Shown here: positions 8,491 to 17,436 of the stretch, in pieces
Layout: each line of letters starts with the position of its first letter
How positions within the stretch are numbered: position 1 is the stretch's first letter
The notes under the pieces: generated by a model
What the model saw: the letters and a program-made list of their open reading frames with translations, nothing else
Database searches by the model: none
What the model was told of the DNA's origin: nothing
From: Polaromonas sp. OV174
GTDB taxonomy: Bacteria; Pseudomonadota; Gammaproteobacteria; Burkholderiales; Burkholderiaceae_C
Length of the DNA stretch: 64,000 nt
Direction of reading: 5' to 3'
Assembly (NCBI RefSeq): GCF_900112285.1
Contig: NZ_FOKZ01000006.1
Span: 124,001 to 188,000 of the forward strand
Position numbers and translations under genes: made by a program

Positions 8491-9750
8491 TCAAGCCAGG
8501 CGGCCCAGACCCAGGCCTTCCATGTCGATGTCGGTAGGCCGGCCCGCCATCAGGTCGGCCAGTGCCCGTGCGCTGCCGCAGCTCAGGGCCCAGCCGCTGG
8601 CGCCGTGGCCAAGATTGAGCCACAGACCGGTGCGTCCGCTGCTGCCTATGAGGGGCGGGCCGTCGGGCAGCATGGGCCGCGCGCCTTTCCAGAGCTGCGC
8701 GTTGCCCTGGCGGCTGGAGCGCTGTGCCGCGCCTGGAAACCAATCCTGCAAGACCTTGTACAGCGTCTGGATGGCGCTGGCGCTGCGGCTTTCCAGCGAG
8801 CCACCGATTTCGGCGCCGCCAGCCACGCGCACGCGATGGCCCAGGCGGGAAATGCTCACCTTGTAGCGTTCGTCCATCAGGGCGCTGCAGGGGGCATTCA
8901 GGGGATCGCGAATCTGCGCGGTGAGCGAGTAGCCATACACGGCGACCAGGGGGAGCTTTAAACCCAGCGGCCTGAGGAGTTCGGCCGAAGCCTGGCCGGC
9001 GCACAAAACCACTTGATCGAAGTGTCGCGGCGAGGCTTCGCCTGCTATTAAAAAGCTAGCTGGTTGCGCCCTGTCCATTTGGGCTACGGCCTTGTTGAAC
9101 TCGAAACTCACGCCCAGGCGCTGGGCTTCGTTCTTGAGCAGCAGTGCAAACTGCCGGCAGTTCGCCACGCCATCGTCGGGCAGGTGCACGGCGCCATGCA
9201 AGGCGGTGTCGGGGCTGAGCGCCGGCTCGATCTGGCGGGCTTCTTCGGCGCTGATCTGCCGAAAACTCACGCCGGCATCGCTCAGCACTTGCAGGCTGGG
9301 AGTGATCTGGCGGCTGTCTTTTTCGGAGCGCAGCAAGACCATGTAGCCGGGACTGCATTCGTAGTCCAGCTCCAGCTCGGTGCTCAGTTGCTGCAACCGG
9401 TTGCGGCTGTAATGCGCCAGGCGCTGCATCCGGGCGCGGTTGGCCAGATGGGTTTCAAGCTGGCAGGCGCGTCGCCATTGCCATAGCCAGGCCAGTTCGC
9501 GGCCTGACAGCGGCAGGCTCAGCGTGACCGGCACGTGGCGGCTGAACAGCTGGCCCAGCACCTTGCCCGGCATGCCGGGTGCGGCCCAGGGGGTGATGTA
9601 GCCGGGCGCAACCACGCCGGCATTGGCGAAACTGCCTTCTTCGGCGGCGGCGCTGCGGCGTTCAAAGACGGTGACTTCGTGGCCGTCTGCGGCCAGCTCG
9701 TAGGCGGTGGTGATGCCGATGATGCCGGCACCAATAACGGCAACCTTCAT
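8491..9750 (-). CDS. FAD-dependent amino-acid dehydrogenase, DadA-like
   Basis: The N-terminus MKVAVIGAGIIGITTAYELA is a Rossmann FAD-binding motif (GxGxxG), followed by VTVFER. Further down, SFANAGVVAPGYITPWAAPG and the C-terminal GLWLNLGHGASGWALSCGS match the D-amino acid dehydrogenase (DadA) family, which oxidises D-amino acids to keto acids and passes electrons to the respiratory chain. The length of 419 residues is normal. The frame can also start at 9786, but the Rossmann strand favours ATG 9750. The substrate is unknown. A copy of the dispersed repeat lies inside the gene at 9042-9085. There is no dadX racemase nearby. Confidence 0.85.
   Translation of the reverse strand: MKVAVIGAGIIGITTAYELAADGHEVTVFERRSAAAEEGSFANAGVVAPGYITPWAAPGMPGKVLGQLFSRHVPVTLSLPLSGRELAWLWQWRRACQLETHLANRARMQRLAHYSRNRLQQLSTELELDYECSPGYMVLLRSEKDSRQITPSLQVLSDAGVSFRQISAEEARQIEPALSPDTALHGAVHLPDDGVANCRQFALLLKNEAQRLGVSFEFNKAVAQMDRAQPASFLIAGEASPRHFDQVVLCAGQASAELLRPLGLKLPLVAVYGYSLTAQIRDPLNAPCSALMDERYKVSISRLGHRVRVAGGAEIGGSLESRSASAIQTLYKVLQDWFPGAAQRSSRQGNAQLWKGARPMLPDGPPLIGSSGRTGLWLNLGHGASGWALSCGSARALADLMAGRPTDIDMEGLGLGRLA
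9042..9085 (-). repeat. Dispersed palindromic repeat, copy in the DadA-like gene
   Basis: On the minus strand it reads GGCGCAACCAGCTAGC followed by TTTTTAATAGCAGG. Confidence 0.55.
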
Positions 9751-9858
9751 GCGCCAGTGCCCGGTAAAGCGGCGCGGCGCGGACATTGAAAAAACGGGTA
9801 AGGCATTATTTTTATAAGTAAAACAGGCGGCTAGCCCAATACCATAGGGCGCAATGCG

Positions 9859-11256
9859 CTACTCTTTTTGTAGTGACTGGGTGAGCGCCGCTTCGACCTG
9901 GAGCGCCAGGTCAAGCAGCGCATCGTCGTGCAGCGCGGCTTGCCAGAGCATCAGGCCTACCGGCAGCTGATCGGGGGTGTGGCAGGGCAGGGAGATCGCG
10001 CAGCCGTCCAGCATGTTAACCACCGCCGTGTTGCGCAGCAACAAGCCATTGATGCGAAAAAATTCATCATCATCTTTCAGTACGCTGGCAATCGAGGGCG
10101 CCACGATGGGCACGGTGGGCGAGAGTATGGCGTCAAAGCCGTTCAGGCGGGTTTCCATGCGGGCTATCCAGGCCTGGCGCGCCGCCAGCAGGTCGATGTA
10201 GTCGGCGGCGCTCATGCGGGCGCCGCGCAAAATGCGCTGCGCCACCCGCGGGTCGTACTGGGTCTGGTGCTCGGCGATCAGGGTGCGGTGCCAGGCATGG
10301 CTCTGGGCGGCCGACAAGCCGCCGCTGGCGTTGATGGCGGCCAACTCGCCGATTTCCTCCAGCGCAATTTCTTCAATGCGCGCGCCGGCCTGGCGCAGCA
10401 CCCGCAGGCTGCGTTCGAAGGCCTTGCTCACGGTGCCGCTCAGCCCGTCCTGCATTTGCGTGCGCGCCACGGCCAGGCGGCAGGCGCTTAGCGGCTTGCC
10501 GGTGAGTTGTACGCTGCGCGCCGCCAGCACTTCGTGCACCGTGATGGCGTCGCGGACCGAGCGCGTCAGGGCGCAGACGGTGTCAAGGCTACTCGACAGC
10601 GGCACGGTGCCTGTGGTCGGCACCAGGCGCGCCGTGCTTTTAAAACCAACGATGCCGCACAGCGCGGCCGGGATGCGGATGGAGCCGCCGGTGTCCGAGC
10701 CCAGGCCGACCAGGGCCGCGCCGGTGGCCACCGACACCGCGGCGCCCGACGACGAGCCGCCAGGAATGCGGCCTTCGGAGCGACCCGCAGGAATGGCCGC
10801 GACGGGCTCGGCCGGGTTGACGGGCGTGCCGTAGTGCGGGTTGAGGCCGACGCCGGAAAAGGCGAACTCCACCATATTGGTGCGGCCGGCGAAGGCCGCC
10901 CCGGCCGCTCGCAGCCGTGCCACGGCGGGGCAATCTGCCTTGGCTGGCGCCGCGCCTGCCAGCACGGTGGAGCCGGCGGCCGTGGTTTGGCCGGCCACGT
11001 CAAACAAATCCTTGATGGAAACGGAAATCCCAGCCAAAGGCAAGGCCGGGTCGCCAAAGACGCTGGTGGGCGGCGCTTCGGGCTCCAGGGCGCCTAGCAA
11101 CGGGCTTTCGGCTGAGCCGGGCATGAAGACGTGGCGACAGGCTTCGCTTTGAGCGATGCTGCTCGCTTGCTCAAAAATTTCCTGGAGGTGGGTTTGGCCG
11201 GCAAGAAGGGACTGGCGGGTCGCGTGAAGATCGCTTGGGGAGTGCTGCTGGCTCAT
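9859..11256 (-). CDS. Amidase-signature family hydrolase
   Basis: The 465-residue protein has the Ser-cisSer-Lys triad region of amidase-signature enzymes: Lys in VSIKDLFDVAG, then GGSSSGAAVSVATGAALVGL and GSDTGGSIRIPAALCG. It resembles GatA and general amidases, but no gatB or gatC is near, so a role in tRNA amidation is unlikely. It sits behind the DadA-like gene on the same strand. The start is set at ATG 11256 because the first 28 residues of the longer frame (from 11340) are atypical and overlap the rpsB leader. The substrate cannot be told from sequence. Confidence 0.87.
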   Translation of the reverse strand: MSQQHSPSDLHATRQSLLAGQTHLQEIFEQASSIAQSEACRHVFMPGSAESPLLGALEPEAPPTSVFGDPALPLAGISVSIKDLFDVAGQTTAAGSTVLAGAAPAKADCPAVARLRAAGAAFAGRTNMVEFAFSGVGLNPHYGTPVNPAEPVAAIPAGRSEGRIPGGSSSGAAVSVATGAALVGLGSDTGGSIRIPAALCGIVGFKSTARLVPTTGTVPLSSSLDTVCALTRSVRDAITVHEVLAARSVQLTGKPLSACRLAVARTQMQDGLSGTVSKAFERSLRVLRQAGARIEEIALEEIGELAAINASGGLSAAQSHAWHRTLIAEHQTQYDPRVAQRILRGARMSAADYIDLLAARQAWIARMETRLNGFDAILSPTVPIVAPSIASVLKDDDEFFRINGLLLRNTAVVNMLDGCAISLPCHTPDQLPVGLMLWQAALHDDALLDLALQVEAALTQSLQKE

Positions 11257-11345
11257 GAGGAGGGGCGGGAGGGTGTTATACTCGATTGGCTTTGCGAATG
11301 ACGATTTAGTTGTTGGCAAGGCAATTCGCAAATCAACCATTCAAG

Positions 11346-11392
11346 GTGTCGCCCGGGAATTCTTCCGGGGGATAAGCGTTGATTTTAGACAC
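11346..11392 (+). promoter_or_regulatory. Structured rpsB leader RNA (candidate S2 autoregulatory element)
   Basis: Between 11346 and 11392, GTGTC pairs with GACAC. Inside it lies a strong hairpin CCCGG/CCGGG (11352-11369). The structure ends 17 bases before the rpsB start. S2-binding leaders ahead of rpsB-tsf are known in gammaproteobacteria; that this one binds S2 is inference. A TATACT box at 11277-11282 could be the -10 of the promoter, but no good -35 is visible. Confidence 0.45.
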
Positions 11393-11409
11393 AACCTTTG
11401 GAGTTTTAT

Positions 11410-12162
11410 ATGTCGACAAATATGCGTGAAATGCTGGAAGCTGGCGTCCACTTTGGTCACCAGACCCGCTTCTGGAACCCCAAGATGGCTCCATACATCT
11501 TCGGCCACCGCAACCGTATTCACATCATCAACCTGGAAAAATCGCTGCCGATGTTCCAGGACGCGATGAAGTTCGCCAAGCAATTGACCGCCAATCGCGG
11601 CACCATCTTGATGGTGGGCACCAAGCGCACGGCTCGCGAGACCGTGGCCATGGAAGCCAAGCGCGCCGGCGTGCCTTACGTTGACCAGCGCTGGTTGGGC
11701 GGCATGCTGACCAACTTCAAGACGGTCAAGACCTCGATCAAGCGTCTGAAAGAGATGAAGGCCCAGCAAGAAGCCGGCCTGGATTCCATCAGCAAGAAAG
11801 AGCAGCTGACCTTCAAGCGCGAAATCGAAAAGCTGGAAAAAGACATCGGCGGCATTCAGGACATGAATGCATTGCCAGACGCCATTTTCGTGATCGATGT
11901 GGGCTTCCACAAAATCGCGATTCTGGAAGCCAAGAAGCTGGGTATCCCGCTGATCGGTGTGGTCGACTCCAATCATTCGCCTATCGGCATTGACTATGTC
12001 ATCCCCGGTAACGATGACTCGTCCAAGGCTGTGGCCCTGTACGCTCGCGGTATCGCCGATGCGATCCTGGAAGGCCGTGCCAGCGCCATGAACGAAGTCG
12101 TCAAGGCTGTTTCGGCTGAAGGTTCCGACGAATTTGTGGAAGTGGATAACGCCGCTGCCTGA
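11410..12162 (+). CDS. rpsB: 30S ribosomal protein S2
   Basis: The 250-residue protein starts [20 protein letters not shown] and contains [33 protein letters not shown] and [20 protein letters not shown], all hallmarks of bacterial S2. ATG 11410 is preferred over the in-frame ATG 11398 by homology. It opens the rpsB-tsf-pyrH-frr cluster and is separated from tsf by a hairpin attenuator. The upstream leader is structured, which fits autogenous control. Confidence 0.98.
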   Translation: MSTNMREMLEAGVHFGHQTRFWNPKMAPYIFGHRNRIHIINLEKSLPMFQDAMKFAKQLTANRGTILMVGTKRTARETVAMEAKRAGVPYVDQRWLGGMLTNFKTVKTSIKRLKEMKAQQEAGLDSISKKEQLTFKREIEKLEKDIGGIQDMNALPDAIFVIDVGFHKIAILEAKKLGIPLIGVVDSNHSPIGIDYVIPGNDDSSKAVALYARGIADAILEGRASAMNEVVKAVSAEGSDEFVEVDNAAA

Positions 12163-12187
12163 TAGTTTCGGCGCTGCGCCAGACGCG

Positions 12188-12214
12188 AAAAAGGGGCTCG
12201 CGTAGCCCCTTTTT
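12188..12214 (+). terminator. Terminator/attenuator between rpsB and tsf
   Basis: The stem AAAAAGGGGCT/AGCCCCTTTTT with a 5-nt loop, ending in T residues, lies 25 bp after the rpsB stop. It probably lets S2 be made in excess of EF-Ts by stopping part of the transcription. Confidence 0.8.
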
Positions 12215-12232
12215 CACAAGTTAACGATATGA

Positions 12233-12257
12233 AAGATGCGTAACGCTAGCGCATCTT
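12233..12257 (+). promoter_or_regulatory. Hairpin in the tsf leader
   Basis: The perfect 8-bp stem AAGATGCG/CGCATCTT has a 9-nt loop and lies 31 bases before the tsf start. It has no T run, so it is not a simple terminator. Its function is unknown. Confidence 0.4.
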
Positions 12258-12287
12258 GAAGTCAACACGACAAACGGAGAATCAAAA

Positions 12288-13202
12288 ATGGCAATTACTG
12301 CAAGCATGGTCGCTGAACTGCGCGCCAAGACCGACGCCCCCATGATGGAGTGCAAGAAGGCACTGACCGAGGCCGAAGGCAACTTTGAAAAAGCCGAAGA
12401 AATTTTGCGAGTGAAACTCGGTAGCAAGGCCGGCAAGGCTGCTTCCCGCGTGACCGCTGAAGGCGTTGTGACGCTGGCTCGCGAAGGCGATGTCGCCGCG
12501 CTGGTCGAAATCAACTGCGAAACCGACTTCGTGACGAAGAACGACAGCTTCCTGGCTTTTGCCAATGCAGTCGCTGAAAGCATCGTTAAGCACAATCCCG
12601 CCGATGTGGAGGCCGTTGGTGGCCTGCCGCTGGCCATGGAAGGTTTTGGCCCGACGCTGGAAGACGTGCGCAAGGGTCTGATCGGCAAGATCGGCGAGAA
12701 CATGAGCATTCGTCGCTTCAAGCGTTTCGCTGGCGGCTCTGTGGCTTCTTACTTGCACGGCACGCGTATCGGCGTGGTCGTTGAGTTTGAGGGCGACGAA
12801 GCGGCAGCCAAAGATGTGGCCATGCATGTGGCAGCGATGAAGCCTGTGGCTCTGTCCAGCGCCGACGTGCCTGCTGAGCTGGTCGCCAAAGAGCGTTCGG
12901 TGGCAGCTGCAAAGGCGGCTGAAGATGCTGCCGTGGCGCAAGCTGCTGGCAAGCCGGTTCAGTCCGATGAAATCGTTGCCAAGCGCATCGAAGGCGGCGT
13001 TCAGAAGTACCTGAAGGAAGTCAGCCTGAACAACCAGACCTTTGTCAAGAACGACAAGCAAACGGTTGAGCAAATGCTTAAAGAAAAGGCCACCAAGGTC
13101 AAGTCCTTCACGCTGTTCGTGGTGGGCGAGGGCATTGAGAAAAAGGTCGACGACTTCGCTGCCGAAGTTGCCGCCCAGGTCGCCGCAGCCAAGTCTGCGT
13201 AA
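12288..13202 (+). CDS. tsf: Elongation factor Ts
   Basis: EF-Ts recycles EF-Tu-GDP to EF-Tu-GTP. The 304-residue product has the UBA-like N-terminus with the [12 protein letters not shown] signature (about residues 14-25), then the core with [15 protein letters not shown]. The second signature and the coiled C-terminal part end at [12 protein letters not shown]. It lies between rpsB and pyrH, the standard order. It has its own spacer with an attenuator hairpin upstream. Confidence 0.98.
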   Translation: MAITASMVAELRAKTDAPMMECKKALTEAEGNFEKAEEILRVKLGSKAGKAASRVTAEGVVTLAREGDVAALVEINCETDFVTKNDSFLAFANAVAESIVKHNPADVEAVGGLPLAMEGFGPTLEDVRKGLIGKIGENMSIRRFKRFAGGSVASYLHGTRIGVVVEFEGDEAAAKDVAMHVAAMKPVALSSADVPAELVAKERSVAAAKAAEDAAVAQAAGKPVQSDEIVAKRIEGGVQKYLKEVSLNNQTFVKNDKQTVEQMLKEKATKVKSFTLFVVGEGIEKKVDDFAAEVAAQVAAAKSA

Positions 13203-13265
13203 GCATTTCAGTCCAGCCGGAAGGCCGCTAAACTTCACAACCAACACAACCACGAAAGCTCTCAC

Positions 13266-13976
13266 ATGCCAGCCTACAAGCGGATCTTGTTAAAACTGTC
13301 AGGTGAGGCCTTGATGGGGGATGATGCCTTTGGCATCAACCGCGCCACCATTGTGCGCATGGTGGAAGAAATCGCCGAGGTCACCCGCATGGGTGTCGAG
13401 GTGGCGGTGGTGATTGGCGGCGGCAACATCTTTCGTGGTGTGGCCGGTGGTTCTGTCGGTATGGACCGGGCCACGGCCGATTACATGGGCATGCTGGCCA
13501 CCGTGATGAATGCGCTGGCCCTGGGTGACACCATGGACAAGGCCGGGCTGATTGCCCGTGTCATGTCGGCCATCGCCATCGAGCGCGTGGTCGAGCCTTA
13601 TGTCCGGCCCAAGGCCCTGCAGTATCTGGAAGAGGGCAAGGTCGTTATTTTTGCGGCTGGCACTGGCAATCCTTTCTTCACCACCGACACGGCTGCAGCC
13701 TTGCGCGGCGCTGAAATCGGTGCCGAAATCGTCCTCAAGGCGACCAAGGTAGATGGCGTGTACAGCGCAGATCCCAAGAAGGATCCGACGGCCACGCGCT
13801 ATACCAGCATTACTTTTGATGAAGCCATGGGCCGCAATCTCGAGGTCATGGATGCGACAGCGTTTGCGTTGTGCCGTGACCAGAAGCTACCGCTCAAGGT
13901 CTTTAGCATTTTCAAGCATGGTGCGCTCAAGCGCGTGGTGCAGGGCGAGGACGAGGGAACCCTGGTTCACGTCTGA
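13266..13976 (+). CDS. pyrH: UMP kinase
   Basis: The 236-residue amino-acid-kinase-fold enzyme phosphorylates UMP to UDP. Visible motifs are [15 protein letters not shown] at the N-terminus, [11 protein letters not shown], the [23 protein letters not shown] block, and [18 protein letters not shown]. The length and place between tsf and frr are as expected for the bacterial hexameric enzyme regulated by GTP and UTP. Confidence 0.98.
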   Translation: MPAYKRILLKLSGEALMGDDAFGINRATIVRMVEEIAEVTRMGVEVAVVIGGGNIFRGVAGGSVGMDRATADYMGMLATVMNALALGDTMDKAGLIARVMSAIAIERVVEPYVRPKALQYLEEGKVVIFAAGTGNPFFTTDTAAALRGAEIGAEIVLKATKVDGVYSADPKKDPTATRYTSITFDEAMGRNLEVMDATAFALCRDQKLPLKVFSIFKHGALKRVVQGEDEGTLVHV

Positions 13977-14064
13977 GTTGGCCACGAGGCCCCTGTCTTG
14001 GCACGGGGCCGCATCTTGTGCAAGGCAGGCATTTCTTTGCACCAAATCATCAGGAGATTCGACC

Positions 14065-14625
14065 ATGAGTATTGTTGAGATCAAGCAGCAGGCGACGCAA
14101 AAAATGCAGCAGTCGATCGATTCGTTCAAGAACGGGTTGACAAAGATTCGCACGGGTCGCGCCAACCCCGGGTTGCTGGATACCGTGCAGGTGGACTATT
14201 ACGGCTCCATGGTGCCCATCAGCCAGGTGGCCAATGTGGCACTGCTGGATGCGCGCACCATCAGCGTCTCGCCTTGGGAAAAAGGCATGGGCGCCAAAAT
14301 CGAAAAGGCGATTCGCGACTCTGATCTGGGTCTGAATCCGGCCTCTCAGGGCGACCTGATCCGCGTCCCCATGCCGGCCATGACAGAGGAGCGCCGCAAG
14401 GAGCTCACCAAGGTGGTTCGCTCCGAGGGCGAGCATGCCAAGGTGGCGATTCGAAACCTGCGTCGTGATGCCAATGACGGCATCAAGAAGCTGGTCAAGG
14501 ACAAGCTGGCGTCCGAAGATGACGAGCGCCGTTCGCAGGACGAGATCCAGAAGTTTACGGATCGTTTCATTGCTGAGGTGGACAAACTGGTCGCCAGCAA
14601 GGAACAAGACATCATGGCGGTTTGA
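14065..14625 (+). CDS. frr: Ribosome recycling factor
   Basis: The 186-residue protein starts [19 protein letters not shown] behind an AGGAG site at 14052. It contains [27 protein letters not shown] and [20 protein letters not shown], typical of RRF, which with EF-G splits post-termination ribosomes. The reading frame is open far upstream into pyrH, but that part is not coding. It continues the rpsB-tsf-pyrH cluster. Confidence 0.98.
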   Translation: MSIVEIKQQATQKMQQSIDSFKNGLTKIRTGRANPGLLDTVQVDYYGSMVPISQVANVALLDARTISVSPWEKGMGAKIEKAIRDSDLGLNPASQGDLIRVPMPAMTEERRKELTKVVRSEGEHAKVAIRNLRRDANDGIKKLVKDKLASEDDERRSQDEIQKFTDRFIAEVDKLVASKEQDIMAV

Positions 14626-14657
14626 GAAAACTGCCGCGCCGCTGGCCTGAATAGACC

Positions 14658-15398
14658 ATGGCCACTACAACTCCCATCGTTCCTAAGCATGTTGCCATCG
14701 TCATGGATGGCAACGGCCGTTGGGCCACCAAGCGCTATTTGCCTCGTATTGCCGGTCATAAGCAAGGAGTCGATGCGCTCAATCGCTGCGTCCGGGCTTG
14801 CCTGGAGCGCGGCATTGCTGTCCTGACGGTGTTCGCGTTTTCCTCCGAAAACTGGAATCGACCCTCCGATGAGGTGTCTGGCTTGATGGATCTGCTGCTG
14901 CTATCCCTGTCGCGCGAAGTGTCCAGTCTGAGCGGCAATGGTGTTCGGCTTCATTTTGTCGGCGATCGCTTGCGGTTTTCCGAAAAAGTGCAGCGCGGCT
15001 TGATGCAGGCCGAACGTAGTACCGCCGCTAACCAGCGCTTGGTTTTAAATATCTGCTTCAACTACGGCGGACGCTGGGATATCGCCCAGGCGGCACAAAA
15101 GCTGGCCAGCCAGGGCGAGGCCATCACCGAGTTGTCGCTGGACCGGGCCATGGCCTTGGCGCATGTGCCTGACCCCGATTTGCTGATTCGTACCGGTGGT
15201 GAATTGCGCATCAGCAATTTCCTGCTTTGGCAGCTGGCCTATTCGGAGCTGTATTTCTCCGACAAGCTGTGGCCCGAATTTGACGATAGCGAACTGGATG
15301 CCGCAATTGCGGTGTTCCGCACCCGCGAGCGCCGCTTTGGTCAGACTTCGGCCCAGGTGGCGGGGCCTGACAACAACCCAAACTCCAAGGTTGCCTGA
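14658..15398 (+). CDS. uppS: Undecaprenyl diphosphate synthase (cis-prenyltransferase)
   Basis: The 246-residue enzyme condenses isopentenyl units to make the C55 lipid carrier for peptidoglycan and LPS. HVAIVMDGNGRWA (catalytic Asp about residue 17) and VFAFSSENWNRP are family signatures, and PDLLIRTGGELRISNFLLWQ and AYSELYF lie near the C-terminus. Its stop overlaps the cdsA start (15398), so the two are translationally coupled. Confidence 0.97.
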   Translation: MATTTPIVPKHVAIVMDGNGRWATKRYLPRIAGHKQGVDALNRCVRACLERGIAVLTVFAFSSENWNRPSDEVSGLMDLLLLSLSREVSSLSGNGVRLHFVGDRLRFSEKVQRGLMQAERSTAANQRLVLNICFNYGGRWDIAQAAQKLASQGEAITELSLDRAMALAHVPDPDLLIRTGGELRISNFLLWQLAYSELYFSDKLWPEFDDSELDAAIAVFRTRERRFGQTSAQVAGPDNNPNSKVA

Positions 15399-16228
15399 TG
15401 CTTAAACAGCGCGTGATAACGGCCGTCGTATTGCTGGCGATTTTGTTGCCAGCCTTGTTTTACAAGACTCCCATGCCTTTCACCGCTCTGGCTTTGCTGC
15501 TGATGGCTGCGGGCGCCTGGGAATGGGGTCGCCTGAATAGCCTTGGGTCCATGGGCTCGGTCGGGCTTGCAGCGGTTTGCGTGCTGGCCTGCGGCCTGTC
15601 CTGGTACGCCGGCCTGCTTGAAAAGCCGCTACCTTTGCTCTGGGCCGTGGCCGGTGTGGTCTGGGTGCTGGCCGGTGGCTGGCTGCTGCGCAATGGCGTG
15701 GCTGGCTGGCCGCGCATCCCAAAAATCTTGCGCTTGCTGGGCGGCCTGCTGGTGTTGTGGCTGGCCTGGCTGGCCGTGGCGCAGGCCCGTGTGATCGGCG
15801 TGCAATTCTTGCTGTCGCTGCTGCTGCTGGTCTGGGTGGCCGATATTTTTGCCTATTTTGCCGGGCGCGCTTTCGGCGGTCGACTCAGCAAGGGCAAGCT
15901 GGCGCCCTCCATCAGCCCTGGCAAAAGCTGGGAAGGGGTATGGGGCGGGATGGCTGGTGTGCTGCTGCTGTCGCTGAGCTGGGTGGTTTTGGGCGGTGAA
16001 ACGCTTTACAGCCGGCTGGCCCAGCACCATGGCATGGTCGTGATGCTGTTGGCGGTTGTCTTTCTGGCTGCCATGAGTGTAGTGGGCGATCTGGTCGAGT
16101 CGCTGATCAAGCGCAGTGCAGGGGTGAAGGACTCCAGCGGCCTGTTGCCCGGTCATGGCGGGGTGCTGGATCGGGTGGATGCTTTGCTGCCTACCTTGCC
16201 GCTGGCCATGATGCTGGCTTCTTTTTAG
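15398..16228 (+). CDS. cdsA: Phosphatidate cytidylyltransferase
   Basis: CdsA makes CDP-diacylglycerol, the precursor of membrane phospholipids. The 276-residue protein has about seven to eight hydrophobic segments and the CDS signature near the C-terminus (SAGVKDSSGLLPGHGGVLDR). DIFAYFAGRAFGG and SPGKSWEG precede it. It is coupled to uppS by a one-base overlap and lies 19 bp before dxr. Confidence 0.96.
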   Translation: MLKQRVITAVVLLAILLPALFYKTPMPFTALALLLMAAGAWEWGRLNSLGSMGSVGLAAVCVLACGLSWYAGLLEKPLPLLWAVAGVVWVLAGGWLLRNGVAGWPRIPKILRLLGGLLVLWLAWLAVAQARVIGVQFLLSLLLLVWVADIFAYFAGRAFGGRLSKGKLAPSISPGKSWEGVWGGMAGVLLLSLSWVVLGGETLYSRLAQHHGMVVMLLAVVFLAAMSVVGDLVESLIKRSAGVKDSSGLLPGHGGVLDRVDALLPTLPLAMMLASF

Positions 16229-16247
16229 TTTTTTCTGGGGTTATTGC

Positions 16248-17435
16248 ATGTCGATCAAGAAGCAGCGTGTGACGGTTTTGGGCTCTACCGGCTCCATAGG
16301 CGTCAACACGCTGGATGTGATGGCCCGTCATCCCGAGCGCTTTGAGGTATTTGCGCTCAGTGCTGCGACCCAGGTCGACCTGATGTTGGCGCAGTGCGCA
16401 CAGTTCAAGCCGCAGTATGCGGTGATGGTGAAGGAGCCGCAGGCTCGCCTGCTGGCTGAAAAAATCAAGCAAAACGGGCTTGTTACGCAGGTGCTATGGG
16501 CGCAAGATGCTCTTGAAATGATAGCGTCTCACGAGCTCGTGGACACCGTGATGGCAGCTATCGTGGGGGCCGCTGGTTTGCCGCCCTGCATGGCGGCAGC
16601 CCGGGCGGGCAAGCGCCTGCTGCTGGCCAACAAAGAGGCGCTGGTGGTGGGCGGCGACGTGTTCATGCGGGCCGTGCATCAGGGCGGTGCGCAGCTGCTG
16701 CCGATTGACAGCGAGCATTCGGCTATTTTCCAGTCCCTGCCCGACGATCCTGCAACGTGGGATCAGCGCATTGAAAAAATCATCCTGACCGCCTCGGGCG
16801 GGCCGTTTCGTACGCGTGAGCCGGCCAGCCTGCGCCATGTCACGCCCGATGAGGCTTGCGCCCATCCGAATTGGGTCATGGGGCGCAAAATTTCCGTCGA
16901 TTCGGCCACCATGATGAACAAGGCCCTGGAGGTCATAGAGGCCAAGTATCTCTTTGGCCTGAGGCCGCAACAAATCGAAGTGGTGATTCATCCGCAAAGC
17001 ATCATCCACTCCATGGTGCAGTACCGCGACACGTCGGTGGTGGCGCAACTCGGAACCCCGGATATGCGGGTGCCCATCGCTTATGGCCTGGCTTGGCCGG
17101 AGCGGATCACTTCTGGCGCCAAGGCGCTGGATTTCACCTCACTGGCCAATATGACGTTTGAGGTTGCCGATAAGGTCCGCTTTCCTGGCCTGTCGCTGGC
17201 CTGGCAGGTACTGGATGGGCCTGCGGGCAGCACGGTGGTGCTGAACGCCGCCAATGAGGTGGCCGTGGCGGCTTTCTTGGACAAGCGCATCCGCTTTGAC
17301 CATATTCATCATGTCAACCAGGCAAGCTTGGACGCCGTAGCGCTTTCCGAGGTGAACGATATCGAAGGTTTGCTTGCGCTGGATGCAAGGGTCCGCCTCG
17401 TGGCCGCTCAAATAGCCGACCGCCTGGAGATGTGA
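16248..17435 (+). CDS. dxr: 1-deoxy-D-xylulose 5-phosphate reductoisomerase
   Basis: This is the second step of the MEP isoprenoid pathway, converting DXP to MEP. The 395-residue protein has the NADPH motif GSTGSIGVNTLDV, the LLLANKEALVVGG block, PIDSEHSAIFQ with metal ligands, and the C-terminal NAANEVAVAAFL. A weak copy of the dispersed repeat falls at 16495-16525 in a variable stretch. It precedes rseP by one base, in one transcription unit. Confidence 0.97.
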   Translation: MSIKKQRVTVLGSTGSIGVNTLDVMARHPERFEVFALSAATQVDLMLAQCAQFKPQYAVMVKEPQARLLAEKIKQNGLVTQVLWAQDALEMIASHELVDTVMAAIVGAAGLPPCMAAARAGKRLLLANKEALVVGGDVFMRAVHQGGAQLLPIDSEHSAIFQSLPDDPATWDQRIEKIILTASGGPFRTREPASLRHVTPDEACAHPNWVMGRKISVDSATMMNKALEVIEAKYLFGLRPQQIEVVIHPQSIIHSMVQYRDTSVVAQLGTPDMRVPIAYGLAWPERITSGAKALDFTSLANMTFEVADKVRFPGLSLAWQVLDGPAGSTVVLNAANEVAVAAFLDKRIRFDHIHHVNQASLDAVALSEVNDIEGLLALDARVRLVAAQIADRLEM

Positions 17436-17436
17436 C

